Below the pieces are notes generated by a model. The model was given only the letters and a program-made list of their open reading frames with translations, made no database searches and had not been told where the DNA came from. A stretch of 42,295 nucleotides of DNA from positions 1 through 42,295 of the forward strand of contig JAIVEQ010000037.1 in assembly GCA_023838465.1 (NCBI GenBank), read 5' to 3'. Made by a program: the position numbers and the translations under genes. This DNA is from Candidatus Thiodiazotropha sp. Lineage in GTDB: Bacteria; Pseudomonadota; Gammaproteobacteria; Chromatiales; Chromatiaceae. The stretch's first letter is position 1, and each line of letters starts with the position of its first letter. Shown one piece after another: positions 1 to 8,627 of the stretch.

Positions 1-110
1 AAGAAATTAAGGTATTGATCGGCCACAGATTCTTCTCTATTTTTGATGTTGAAAAGGCATCAAAAAACAGAGGGGATAGAATCTATGGCCGATCAATACC
101 TTAATTTCTT
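1..110. repeat. Long imperfect inverted repeat at the window edge
   Basis: Bases 1-25 are an exact reverse complement of 86-110, and imperfect pairing continues inward (agattct near 27-33 with agaatct near 78-84, then a gatg/catc closure) to a loop near 49-57. The whole would fold into a hairpin of about 110 bases. The right arm contains the stop codon of prsR. Arms differ by several substitutions and a small insertion, so this is not an exact fold-back copy. It could be a MITE-like insertion, a large transcription terminator or an assembly feature; the left arm may extend beyond the window. Confidence 0.8.
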
Positions 111-1351
111 TGCGAAACCCGGATAGACCCCCTTAAATTTATAGGCATACTATCCTCACTATCTTGGCTGAGCTGAAGTTCATCTGGTGTGATCAATTGA
201 TCATCCGCCATAATGACTGATCGCTTCATTATGTTTTCAAGCTCTCTAACATTACCTGGCCAGGAATACCCTTCTATCGCCTTCAAGGCCTCCTTTGTAA
301 AGCCTGTCACTTTCGATGAGTTCTGCTTCGCATATTTTGTCAGAAATGACCAAGCCAATAGAACAGCATCCCCAGCACGATCCCTAAGAGGAGGAATATT
401 GATCGTTATTTCGCTTATTCTATAATAGAGATCTTCACGAAATTCACCTCGTTCAATCTTCTCTTCTAAATCTTGATTAGTGGCACAGATCACTCTCACA
501 TTAACGGGTATCTCATCTCTGCCACCAATTCTTTCTATTACTCTCTCTTGTAGAAAACGAAGCATTTTAGCTTGCAATCCAATGGGCATATCGCCAATTT
601 CGTCAAGAAAAATGGTCCCTCCATTCGCACTTTCTATTTTCCCTATTGTCCGTTTTCCAGCACCAGTAAATGCACCCTTCTCATATCCATATAGCTCACT
701 TTCAAGGAGGTTTTCTGGAATAGAAGCACAATTAATAGCTGCAAATCTTTCATCACTTCTATCACTTAAACCATGAATTGCTCGTGCCAGCACCTCTTTC
801 CCTGTTCCACTCTCACCCAACAACAGGGCAGTTATATTAGTCGGACTGACTTTTTCGATAATTCTGCAAATGTCCAACATCTCAGGGCTATTCGCAATCA
901 CACCATCTAATGGTGAATTACGCTGCATTTTATTCAAGCCCCGGTTTTCCTCCTCCAGGCCGTGCACATGAAAAGCACGTTCAATGATCACTCGCAGCAC
1001 ATCAGGATCAATCGGCTTTTGATAAAAGTCATAAGCACCTAACTCAATCGATTTCAGGGCATTCACCCGGTCATCATTTCCGGTAACCACAATAACTTTT
1101 GTCTGAGGAATTAAATTCAGTATTTCTTGTAGTGTTGCAAATCCTTCACTGACATTTGTTGGATCGGGTGGCAGTCCAAGATCTAAGGTTACAACAGGGG
1201 CCGATGTCTTTCTGAGAAGACTGATTGCACTCGTTCTATCTCCGACAATATGAACATCATATCCATCAAAACTCCACTTTAACTGACTCTGAAGACCTGG
1301 ATCGTCTTCAACAATAATCAGTGGTTTTAATTTGTTATTTCCTTTACTCAC
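101..1351 (-). CDS. prsR: PEP-CTERM-type sigma-54 response regulator PrsR, C-terminally shortened
   Basis: Response regulator of the NtrC class, the family paired with PrsK in exosortase/PEP-CTERM gene sets. The receiver domain covers about residues 10-125 with phospho-acceptor D57. The sigma-54 AAA+ domain runs from about 150 to 385 with Walker A GESGTGKE (179-186) and the GAFTGA loop (226-231) that contacts sigma-54. It starts with GTG two bases after the prsK stop, so the two are co-transcribed and probably translationally coupled. Oddity: PrsR proteins normally run to about 445-455 residues with a Fis-type helix-turn-helix at the end. This one stops at 416, just after a PINLR motif that usually precedes that domain, and the stop lies in the inverted repeat at 1-110. 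As read, it could activate sigma-54 but could not bind DNA specifically. Confidence 0.9.
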   Translation of the reverse strand: MSKGNNKLKPLIIVEDDPGLQSQLKWSFDGYDVHIVGDRTSAISLLRKTSAPVVTLDLGLPPDPTNVSEGFATLQEILNLIPQTKVIVVTGNDDRVNALKSIELGAYDFYQKPIDPDVLRVIIERAFHVHGLEEENRGLNKMQRNSPLDGVIANSPEMLDICRIIEKVSPTNITALLLGESGTGKEVLARAIHGLSDRSDERFAAINCASIPENLLESELYGYEKGAFTGAGKRTIGKIESANGGTIFLDEIGDMPIGLQAKMLRFLQERVIERIGGRDEIPVNVRVICATNQDLEEKIERGEFREDLYYRISEITINIPPLRDRAGDAVLLAWSFLTKYAKQNSSKVTGFTKEALKAIEGYSWPGNVRELENIMKRSVIMADDQLITPDELQLSQDSEDSMPINLRGSIRVSQRN

Positions 1352-1353
1352 AT

Positions 1354-3459
1354 TTATGCCTCGGCAGTTGCAGCTGAGTGATAGCCTGACGTTTCATCTG
1401 AAAGATCCAACGGTATTGAAATGGTAAATTTTGTCCCAATACCCTTCTCACTCTCCACTTTCAGACTTCCATTTAACGAAGTCACGTACTCCCTGGTCTC
1501 ATAGACTCCAATTCCCATACCGGCATTCCCTTTTGTTGTTTGAAATGGAAGAAACAGTTTTTCCTTTATAAACAGCTTGTCCATTCCAATACCATTATCC
1601 TCTATTTGGATGACAGCATTGTCATCCACTCTATCTACCGACACTTTGACTTGGCCATCTTCCTGTGATGCTTCCTGGGCATTTTTTATCATATGCACCA
1701 TTACTGCAGTAAACCTGTCTTTATCAGCAATAATTTTTAAAAAGTTACCATTTACAGTTAGGATTGGTTTAGGCATGTAGGCATAAAGTTCCTTTACAGC
1801 TTGTGCAACAGACTCTTCAATGAAAAACTGCTTAGTCATTGTTGACTCAAACCTTCCCTGCCTCAACTGCGCCAACAATCGTCCCATTTTGTTCACAGCA
1901 TTGCCAATAGTATTGACTGCATCATCCATAAAAGCGGGATTATTCTTATGTCGCTCAGCATTTTTCACAACCAATTCAAGTTGTGCAATCAGATTTTTAA
2001 GGTCATGCACCACAAATGCAGAAAGCCGGTTAAAAGCTTCAAACTGATTGGCTTGACTCAATGCCTCAGAGGTTTGAAGTAGCGCTAAATAACTTCCCGC
2101 CTGTTTAGCTGCCGCCTTTATAAGATCCCTGTCCTCCCAATTGATTGATCTGAAAGACTGAGGGCGTATCAGTAGTACAAAACCGATAAGGCTCCCATGG
2201 TGCTTGATGGGTACAATCAACCAGGCATCCTCGGCTTTGATAAGTGCTTCTCTTATGGTCAGGTTGTCATACCGTCCTGGAAATGAAACCAACTCATCGA
2301 TATCTATGATCCAATCGCTTCCAGAAAAATAGGTAACCAGATTACCTTTTGCCTCGAATGATAGATTCACTTCTTTCGCATTCCAGTCACTGACACATTG
2401 ATAACTGCCACTATTATCCTGCATCCACAAGTGTCCACCCCCGGCATTGACAGTGTCAGATATTGCCTGAATAACTCTGGTACGGATCTCTCTACTTCCT
2501 CGTCCATCTGAGAGTGTCTGAACAACCCTTAACCACTCATCACGCCAATCATACTTATAGCTAAAAAAGTGTTTATTAACAAAGACTTTGACCTTTGACC
2601 TCAAACTATTAGAAAACAGCACTACGATGAGAAAGATTATTCCTGCGAATACAAAGGCAATCTGTGTCGCCTTCCCCCAGCTGCCACCGTAAATCCGAAT
2701 GTAGTAACCTACACCTGCCATTGTCACCAGATAGACACCAGCAGCAATCAGTGTGGTGGCATGGAACACAACCTGTTTCGAGACGAAGACTCGCACAGAC
2801 CAGTTGGGATTCCTTGTTGCGGCAATCGCCACAAACGGTACAACAAGTGAACTGGTCAACCCCCTTGCTTGCCAGAGCGTTTCGTCCACCCGCCTGAACA
2901 TGAGAGCATCTGCATAGAGAAGAAAGTCGTAAACGAAAAGCACACCCATGCCCAGGTAGAGGTATTTTACAGCCCAGCGCATATCAGGTCGCGTACTTCG
3001 ATAGAGCTGCTCAATCAATGTTAAACCGGTTATCGCAAATCCAAGATGTCCTACCAATTGTAAACTTAATACCCCCCCCCAGCCTCTGATAGTCGGAAAT
3101 ACCTGAGCCAAGAGTTCCATTCCCACAAGAGATGCAGATACCGTGAAGACAAACGCTGGTGCATATCCCAGCAGACTGCTATCAGTCCCGGCAGCCGCCT
3201 TTAGGGTCTTCAGAAGATGAAACAGGAATCCAAACCAAGCAAGATTTTTCGCTATCTCAAAAATCTGGTAGGTAGCTATTGTGAGCGCAGATTCCTGTAG
3301 CTGAAACGCAACAGCAGACAGCGCCCAACAAGCTGATGTTACCGAGGCTACAAGTAGGTACGTTCCCTCGATGCGTCCCCGCCAGCTAGTCAGGAGCAGT
3401 ACACAGAAGAGCAGGAAGAGGGAGGCGGAAATGGCATAACCGACGATTCCAATACTCAA
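1354..3459 (-). CDS. prsK: PEP-CTERM system histidine kinase PrsK
   Basis: Membrane sensor kinase of the PrsK family (701 residues). About the first 300 residues are a multi-span membrane region rich in hydrophobic helices. A GAF-like domain follows at roughly 310-460, then an H-box with the sequence FVVHDLKNLIAQL (histidine near 485). The ATPase domain near 590-690 has an N-box (HMIKNAQEA), a G1 box (EDNGIGM) and a G2 box (GNAGMGIGVY). It probably phosphorylates PrsR, encoded immediately downstream. The coding strand holds a run of nine G at 3072-3080, in the membrane sensor part (codons for RGWGGV), where slippage would knock the gene out of frame. Family assignment rests on the domain order and the prsK-prsR pairing. 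Confidence 0.88.
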   Translation of the reverse strand: MSIGIVGYAISASLFLLFCVLLLTSWRGRIEGTYLLVASVTSACWALSAVAFQLQESALTIATYQIFEIAKNLAWFGFLFHLLKTLKAAAGTDSSLLGYAPAFVFTVSASLVGMELLAQVFPTIRGWGGVLSLQLVGHLGFAITGLTLIEQLYRSTRPDMRWAVKYLYLGMGVLFVYDFLLYADALMFRRVDETLWQARGLTSSLVVPFVAIAATRNPNWSVRVFVSKQVVFHATTLIAAGVYLVTMAGVGYYIRIYGGSWGKATQIAFVFAGIIFLIVVLFSNSLRSKVKVFVNKHFFSYKYDWRDEWLRVVQTLSDGRGSREIRTRVIQAISDTVNAGGGHLWMQDNSGSYQCVSDWNAKEVNLSFEAKGNLVTYFSGSDWIIDIDELVSFPGRYDNLTIREALIKAEDAWLIVPIKHHGSLIGFVLLIRPQSFRSINWEDRDLIKAAAKQAGSYLALLQTSEALSQANQFEAFNRLSAFVVHDLKNLIAQLELVVKNAERHKNNPAFMDDAVNTIGNAVNKMGRLLAQLRQGRFESTMTKQFFIEESVAQAVKELYAYMPKPILTVNGNFLKIIADKDRFTAVMVHMIKNAQEASQEDGQVKVSVDRVDDNAVIQIEDNGIGMDKLFIKEKLFLPFQTTKGNAGMGIGVYETREYVTSLNGSLKVESEKGIGTKFTISIPLDLSDETSGYHSAATAEA

Positions 3460-3775
3460 GCAGTTAATCCTCTATACAGGTTTTGATGGGGTAAAACAGA
3501 ATGAACTTTTTGCGTGCATTGATTGACGTACTATTTTAAACCCCACAAGCCCATGCTCTGCATGCCAGTTAGCATGACCGAATATATTTCTTACTATTCA
3601 ATAAGTTAACGGACGACGATCAATATTCTGATAATTATCTATAGAATATATTATAAGGAATGGTGAACTGATTCACCCCATCAAGTCGTATTTACCAGGG
3701 AACCTAGATTCTGATACTGATTCCCTCGATAATAGCCGACATATAGACGGATTCAATTTTAACGGGTTTTAAACC
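3460..3775. promoter_or_regulatory. Divergent intergenic region prsK / gspG
   Basis: This 316-base stretch must hold the promoters of both prsK (leftward) and the gsp cluster (rightward). It is AT-rich close to gspG. CATGC occurs at 3552-3556 and GCATG at 3560-3564 as an inverted repeat, with another GCATG at 3572-3576, a possible operator. I found no convincing -24/-12 sigma-54 element on either strand and no clear -35/-10 pair. Confidence 0.4.
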
Positions 3776-4264
3776 ATGACAAAAAATGCAGCAACAGACC
3801 TCACTCCTACCAACCCTCTCATAGCTTACCCTAGGAATAAAAAAAGAATAGTTCGAAAAATCAATGGCTTTACCCTTATTGAAGTCATGGTTGTCGTGGT
3901 TATCCTCAGCATATTGGCTGCAATCGTGGTACCGAAAATCATGGATAGACCCGAGCAAGCCCGCATTACCAAGGCAAAAAGCGATATTCGTGCACTCGAG
4001 GCCTCATTAAATCTCTACCGCCTGGACAATATGATCTACCCCACCACTGACCAAGGTCTTGAGGCACTGGTTTCTGAACCAACCGATTCTCCTGAACCAC
4101 GTAACTGGAAAGAGGGTGGCTATCTGGATAGGCTACCTGTTGACCCATGGGGTAATCCCTATCTCTTTCTCAATCCCGGCACACATGGCTCAATTGATAT
4201 CTATTCAGCTGGCCTCGATCTGCAATCGATCGAAGACGATCTTGGGAACTGGAATTTGGAGTGA
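3776..4264 (+). CDS. gspG: Type II secretion major pseudopilin GspG
   Basis: Main subunit of the periplasmic pseudopilus that pushes substrates through the secretin. The class III prepilin signal is NGFTLIEVMVVVVILSILAA, cleaved after G32 by the prepilin peptidase, with the conserved glutamate at +5 and a hydrophobic helix after it. The C-terminal half has the GspG hallmarks LDNMIYPTTDQGLEAL and DPWGNPY. The leader before the cleavage glycine is unusually long at about 32 residues, so a later start is possible, though no better one is obvious. It is the first gene of the cluster and overlaps gspH by 4 bases. Confidence 0.96.
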   Translation: MTKNAATDLTPTNPLIAYPRNKKRIVRKINGFTLIEVMVVVVILSILAAIVVPKIMDRPEQARITKAKSDIRALEASLNLYRLDNMIYPTTDQGLEALVSEPTDSPEPRNWKEGGYLDRLPVDPWGNPYLFLNPGTHGSIDIYSAGLDLQSIEDDLGNWNLE

Positions 4265-4791
4265 GCACTCGTGTACCTCGCCACCTACTTGATAATCCTC
4301 AACCAAGACTGAAGGGGTTCACCCTTGTCGAGGTGATGGTGGTTGTCATTATCATTGGCATTTTAATCAACTTTGTTGCTCTCTCATTTGGACGCAGTTC
4401 ACCATCTGATCTGCTTAAATCCGAAGCGCAGCGCCTCTCCAGCCTGATCGGATTAGCGAGTGAAGAGGCGCTCCTGAGATCCATACTCATTGGTGTCGAT
4501 ATTGATGAGGAGAGCTATAGCTTTCTAACCCTTGATGAGGGTAACTGGCAACCTATGACCGACAATCTGTTTCGAGGTCGTAAACTACCTGAAGGGGTTG
4601 AGTTAAGTATCACTTCCAACCAACCATCCGACGAAAATGAAGAAGAGCTAACCCCTGAAGTCATACTGATGAACAGTGGTGAAATGACTCCCTTCGAATT
4701 GAAAATCAGTTCTGACCTGAGTGAGAGCTACTACAGACTGACAGGAAATGAAATTGGAGAACGTGCTCTCGACCATGTCTCACCCTATTGA
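4261..4791 (+). CDS. gspH: Type II secretion minor pseudopilin GspH
   Basis: Minor pseudopilin that joins the tip of the type II pseudopilus. The prepilin motif KGFTLVEVMVVVIIIGIL starts near residue 18 (cleavage after G, glutamate at +5), followed by a globular periplasmic domain with a typical GspH end. The GTG start overlaps the TGA of gspG (GTGA). The 3' end overlaps the proposed gspI start by 44 bases. The order G-H-I-J-K is that of standard gsp operons. Length 176 residues is usual for the family. Confidence 0.92.
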   Translation: MSTRVPRHLLDNPQPRLKGFTLVEVMVVVIIIGILINFVALSFGRSSPSDLLKSEAQRLSSLIGLASEEALLRSILIGVDIDEESYSFLTLDEGNWQPMTDNLFRGRKLPEGVELSITSNQPSDENEEELTPEVILMNSGEMTPFELKISSDLSESYYRLTGNEIGERALDHVSPY

Positions 4792-5203
4792 TGCCCCTCA
4801 AACCAGCGTTACCTCAACCGGTGCATCTAATTGCCGGGGCTTTACCCTACTCGAAATCCTGATAGCTCTGGCCATCCTTACCATTGCTTTTGCTTCAATC
4901 ATCACCGTTTCTGCAAATCAGTCTGTCAATGTAGCCTACCTAAGAGATAAAACCCTTGCGCACTGGGTGGCGATGAATCAAATGACTGAATTACAAATAA
5001 GCAAAAAGTGGCTGTCTGCGGGTAAGCAACAGGGTGACGAAGAGATGGGGCTGCACAAATGGCACTGGGTCAGAACTATCACTAACACACCCGATGACCG
5101 AGTCAGGCAGGTTGAATTCACCATCTTCCGTGCAAGAGGGGACGAACATCCGGTCACAAGACTTGTGAGTTTTCTATCTCAACCTAGTACTTCATCAAAG
5201 TGA
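4748..5203 (+). CDS. gspI: Type II secretion minor pseudopilin GspI
   Basis: Minor pseudopilin of the I-J-K tip complex. The prepilin motif RGFTLLEILIALAILTIAFA lies near residues 31-50, with cleavage after the glycine. The first ATG is at 4748; an internal ATG at 4775 would shorten the leader by nine residues and the overlap with gspH to 17 bases, so the start is uncertain. The stop codon lies in the loop of a 33-base hairpin (5186-5218) that also contains the likely ribosome binding site of gspJ. Confidence 0.92.
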   Translation: MKLENVLSTMSHPIDAPQTSVTSTGASNCRGFTLLEILIALAILTIAFASIITVSANQSVNVAYLRDKTLAHWVAMNQMTELQISKKWLSAGKQQGDEEMGLHKWHWVRTITNTPDDRVRQVEFTIFRARGDEHPVTRLVSFLSQPSTSSK

Positions 5204-5218
5204 CATTGATGGAGTACT
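5186..5218 (+). promoter_or_regulatory. 33-base hairpin at the gspI/gspJ junction (copy 1)
   Basis: AGTACTTCATCAA pairs with TTGATGGAGTACT over 13 bp (one T-G wobble) around the 7-base loop AGTGACA. The gspI stop is in the loop and the GGAG that precedes the gspJ ATG (5222) is in the 3' arm, so the fold would hide the gspJ ribosome binding site unless ribosomes finish gspI. A second copy with changed pairs lies at 14822-14854. Confidence 0.7.
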
Positions 5219-5221
5219 AAT

Positions 5222-5911
5222 ATGACATCCCCGTCGCCCATTTGTAATAGAGTCCGAGTAGCATCATCCGAGTGTGTGAGATGCAAGCAATCCCAGGGGT
5301 TTACGCTGCTGGAATTACTGATTGCCATCACGATCTTCGCGATCCTGGCTACATTTGTCTATGCCGGTCTCAAGGTTGTGCTCGATACCGGGCATCACAC
5401 CAGTCTCTACAATCAACGGATGTCAAAACTTCAATTGGGACTCAACCTTATTCAGAGAGACATCGAACAACTGGTAAATCGACCAATTCGCGACGAGCAT
5501 GGTGACCAACAGCCTGCTCTATTGAGTGGTGGTTTTTCAGGAGTGATGATGGAACTCACCCGCGGTGGTTACTCCAACCCCATGAAACTGCCCCGCAGTA
5601 ATTTGCAGCGCGTCGGTTATCAGTATGAGGAAGAAACGCTCTATAGGCTCTCCTGGCCGATGGTTGATAGGCCACAGAACAGCAAACCTTACCGACAGAA
5701 ACTGATCGATGAGATAGCCTCATTGGAGTTGTTCTATTACGATAAAGAACTGAAGAAAAAGAGTGAATGGCCCCCCCGGTCGGGAAATACCAACACTGAT
5801 GATTCACCTGAACTACCCGTTGCAATCGAGTTGATTCTGGAACTCAAGGATTGGGGCCGGGTTCGCCGTCTGTTTCGTTCAACTCAATCAATCCCTGTTG
5901 AGAAGGAATAG
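5222..5911 (+). CDS. gspJ: Type II secretion minor pseudopilin GspJ
   Basis: Minor pseudopilin of the tip complex with GspI and GspK. The prepilin motif QGFTLLELLIAITIFAILAT starts near residue 25, followed by the large GspJ periplasmic domain; the family signature NLIQRDIEQLVNRPIRDEHG lies near residues 78-98. The ribosome binding site GGAG sits 7 bases before the ATG, within the hairpin 5186-5218. The 229-residue length is normal. A run of seven C lies at 5771-5777. Confidence 0.94.
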   Translation: MTSPSPICNRVRVASSECVRCKQSQGFTLLELLIAITIFAILATFVYAGLKVVLDTGHHTSLYNQRMSKLQLGLNLIQRDIEQLVNRPIRDEHGDQQPALLSGGFSGVMMELTRGGYSNPMKLPRSNLQRVGYQYEEETLYRLSWPMVDRPQNSKPYRQKLIDEIASLELFYYDKELKKKSEWPPRSGNTNTDDSPELPVAIELILELKDWGRVRRLFRSTQSIPVEKE

Positions 5912-5917
5912 GAATCG

Positions 5918-6910
5918 ATGCTGGAAAAAAGGGCAAATTGCTTTGACCGTGAAAGGGGTGTGGCTCTTATCACTGCCATTATTGTTGTCTCCATGGCCTC
6001 CATCGCCGCTGTAGCCATGACCCATGACCTGCAGTTGAGCATACGCAGAACCGGAAACATCATCACCGCCGATCAGGGTTATCTCTACACCTTGGGTAGT
6101 GAAGCCTGGTCACGGGGCATGCTCATCCGTGACTTGAACGATAGCAAGAAAAAGAACCGCTATGACAGTCTGGATGAAGATTGGGCCCAGGAACTACCCG
6201 CCACACCGGTCGAGGGTGGCCAAGTGCAGGCTATCACTACCGATTTACAGGCCAGATTCAACCTCAATAATCTCTATTTAGAAGCAAAAGCCGATGAGCA
6301 AGCGAAGCTGAAGTTCAATGCCCAGCTTGCTCTATTCCAACGTCTACTGGCACGCCTAGAACTACCGGAGTCGATTGCCCAGGCTACCGCTGATTGGCTG
6401 GACGATGATATAAATGTCCTCTACCCAGACGGCGCCGAAGACTTAGAGTATCTCAATCTGGAACTACCCTATCGAACTGCAAACGGCCTCATGGCGACTC
6501 CCACCGAGCTCAGACTGGTCAAGGGCGTGGATAAGAAGATCTATGAGAAACTCTCACCATACATCACCACGCTACCGGAGCGGACCACTATCAACGTCAA
6601 CACCGCTGACAAACTGCTCATTCAAGCGCTGTCTGATACCTCGGATGAAGCGAGCGCTGAACAGCTGGTCAATGAGCGGGAAGAGAACCCGTTCAAAGAG
6701 ACAAATTCATTTATCAATAGACTAAAAGCACTTTTAGATGAAAATAAAGTAAAATCTGATCAGATAACACCATTAATCTCAGTCGATAGTCATTATTATC
6801 AAATGGAGACGGTTGTCCAAATGGAAAGCAGCAGTCAAAGATTAGTTAGCCTCTTATATAAGGGAGAAAAGGATGTCGTTGTCATTTCTCGCACGCTCGG
6901 GGTTTACTGA
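5918..6910 (+). CDS. gspK: Type II secretion minor pseudopilin GspK
   Basis: Large minor pseudopilin that caps the pseudopilus tip. The signal RGVALITAIIVVSMASIAAV near residues 11-30 lacks the +5 glutamate found in the other pseudopilins, as is typical of GspK. The large domain contains FNLNNL and NVNTADKLLIQAL (helix-hairpin-helix-like SAM fold), with DWLDDD upstream. An AGGAAT site precedes the ATG. The stop overlaps the gspL ATG (TGATGG). The last 200 bases are notably more AT-rich than the rest of the gene. Confidence 0.95.
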   Translation: MLEKRANCFDRERGVALITAIIVVSMASIAAVAMTHDLQLSIRRTGNIITADQGYLYTLGSEAWSRGMLIRDLNDSKKKNRYDSLDEDWAQELPATPVEGGQVQAITTDLQARFNLNNLYLEAKADEQAKLKFNAQLALFQRLLARLELPESIAQATADWLDDDINVLYPDGAEDLEYLNLELPYRTANGLMATPTELRLVKGVDKKIYEKLSPYITTLPERTTINVNTADKLLIQALSDTSDEASAEQLVNEREENPFKETNSFINRLKALLDENKVKSDQITPLISVDSHYYQMETVVQMESSSQRLVSLLYKGEKDVVVISRTLGVY

Positions 6911-8139
6911 TGGCTGAGATTCTGATTATCCAGTGCCACGACCAAAGCTGTCATAAGGCCAATTGGCTAATCAAGGGCGGTGACGACTCGGAAACCTCGG
7001 AGGGCACCCTGTCCGAGGCGGCAAAACAGGCCAAAGGCAGGCGCACTCTGGTTCTTATTCCGGCAACGGAAGTACTCATCACCGAAGTTAGACTTCCAAC
7101 CAGAAACCGCCAACGTTTAATCCAGGCGATTCCATTCTCTCTTGAGAACGAGCTTACAGAAGATATCGACCAACTCCACTTCGCTGCCGGTAATATCGAC
7201 AGTGAGAATCTAACGCCTGTTATTGTCATCGCCAAACAGAAGCTTGAGCACTGGTTACACAAGCTGGATTCAGTTGGAATCGATCCCATCGGAATCTACC
7301 CAGATCTGCTCTGCCTACCCATCTCCCAAGACAGCTGGTCGCTTTATCAGGACAGACAGATGCTGTATGCCCGAACAAACACCAACAGCGGCTTCAGTGT
7401 AGATGCCATCAATGGTACAGCGACGGTTAATCTCGCACTTCAGCAGGCGACTGAACAGGCTCCCAAGCAGATTAACCTTTACCGCCTGGCCGGTTCTCCT
7501 GAGTTGGTTGATCTTGCACAGCTTGATGGTGATTATGAAATCAATACCTTGGACATCGACTCCCATAGTCAGTTGACTGCCCTGCTAGCCAATCATCTGG
7601 TCGATAAACAGCAAGTCAATCTCCTCCAAGGTGATTATCTACGGGTCGACAAATTGACGCTACAGTGGAAACGTTGGCTTCCCGCTGCAGTATTGGCCCC
7701 CATTCTTATCATCCTGTCGATACTACTCGCGGTACAGGAGTACCGCCATTTTGATCGTCAGAGTATTGAGTTAAACAGTCAAATCAGACAGACATTTCAA
7801 CAAGCCTTTCCCAATGTAAAAAGAGTTGTCGACCCCAAGGTCCAGATGGAACAACAATTAAAAGCCATGCAGAGTGGTCAATCCGGTAGTTTTGCACAGT
7901 TTGCCAGCCTGTTCGTTCCTGCTGCCTCTGTGGTCAAGAACAGTCCCAACACCACACTGGACAGTATCAGCTTCAGGGATGGCCAACTCAATCTGCAATT
8001 AACCATCAAAGAGTTACAAGCACTGGAGATCCTGAAAAAAACCATTGAGAAAAAGCGACTCACCGTTGAGATCCGATCCGCCAATGCTTCGGGTAACCAA
8101 GTCACTTCACACCTCCGAATCAGTGGAGCGAAGCCATGA
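6910..8139 (+). CDS. gspL: Type II secretion inner-membrane platform protein GspL
   Basis: Bitopic platform protein that recruits the ATPase GspE to the membrane and pairs with GspM. The N-terminal ~240 residues form the actin-like cytoplasmic domain (LIPATEVLITEVRLP near 50-65, IPFSLENELTEDIDQLHFA near 75-93). One membrane helix follows (WLPAAVLAPILIILSILLAV near 257-276), then a ferredoxin-like periplasmic domain. It overlaps gspK and gspM by a few bases each, indicating tight coupling. 409 residues is usual. Confidence 0.94.
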   Translation: MAEILIIQCHDQSCHKANWLIKGGDDSETSEGTLSEAAKQAKGRRTLVLIPATEVLITEVRLPTRNRQRLIQAIPFSLENELTEDIDQLHFAAGNIDSENLTPVIVIAKQKLEHWLHKLDSVGIDPIGIYPDLLCLPISQDSWSLYQDRQMLYARTNTNSGFSVDAINGTATVNLALQQATEQAPKQINLYRLAGSPELVDLAQLDGDYEINTLDIDSHSQLTALLANHLVDKQQVNLLQGDYLRVDKLTLQWKRWLPAAVLAPILIILSILLAVQEYRHFDRQSIELNSQIRQTFQQAFPNVKRVVDPKVQMEQQLKAMQSGQSGSFAQFASLFVPAASVVKNSPNTTLDSISFRDGQLNLQLTIKELQALEILKKTIEKKRLTVEIRSANASGNQVTSHLRISGAKP

Positions 8140-8627
8140 AACAGTGGTGGCAATCAAAAACGCCTCAAGAACACCTGGCATTGATCCTGGCTACTACAGC
8201 GGTTTTAATACTGCTGCTCTATCTCATCATCTGGCGCCCGTTCAGTCTTGCCTTGGAAAAGAAGGAGCTTTTAGTCAAGAGTCAACTGACCACTCTGAAC
8301 TGGATGCAGAGTAATCTCGAGCTGGTAAAGGGTCTGCGTAGCCAGCAGAAAACCAGTCCCGGCAACTCCAATGAAGCGCTGCTTACCCTGGTCGACAGAA
8401 CAGCTAGCAAGATACAACTACGTCAACAGATTCAGCGTATCAAACCTCAGGGAGACAAGGCTGTACAGTTGTGGGTTGAGCAGGCACCTTTTGATACTGT
8501 CATTAACTGGCTGGGGCAACTGACCCAACAACATGGGATAGAGATAGAGTCACTCAATATCGACAGACAGGAGAAAACAGGGCTTATCAATGCCCGACTG
8601 GTTCTGCAGCGCGGGGGGAAAAGCTGA
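8136..8627 (+). CDS. gspM: Type II secretion protein GspM
   Basis: Inner-membrane partner of GspL. It has a short cytoplasmic N-terminus, one membrane helix (residues about 13-31, LALILATTAVLILLLYLII) and a small periplasmic domain that contains QLWVEQAPFDTVINWLGQL, typical of GspM. The ATG overlaps the gspL stop (ATGA). 163 residues matches the family. Confidence 0.92.
   Translation: MKQWWQSKTPQEHLALILATTAVLILLLYLIIWRPFSLALEKKELLVKSQLTTLNWMQSNLELVKGLRSQQKTSPGNSNEALLTLVDRTASKIQLRQQIQRIKPQGDKAVQLWVEQAPFDTVINWLGQLTQQHGIEIESLNIDRQEKTGLINARLVLQRGGKS

Noticed and set aside
1..110. Inverted repeat considered as an integron attC site
   Set aside because: No GTTRRRY/RYYYAAC core sites or integrase; arms are too perfectly paired at the base.
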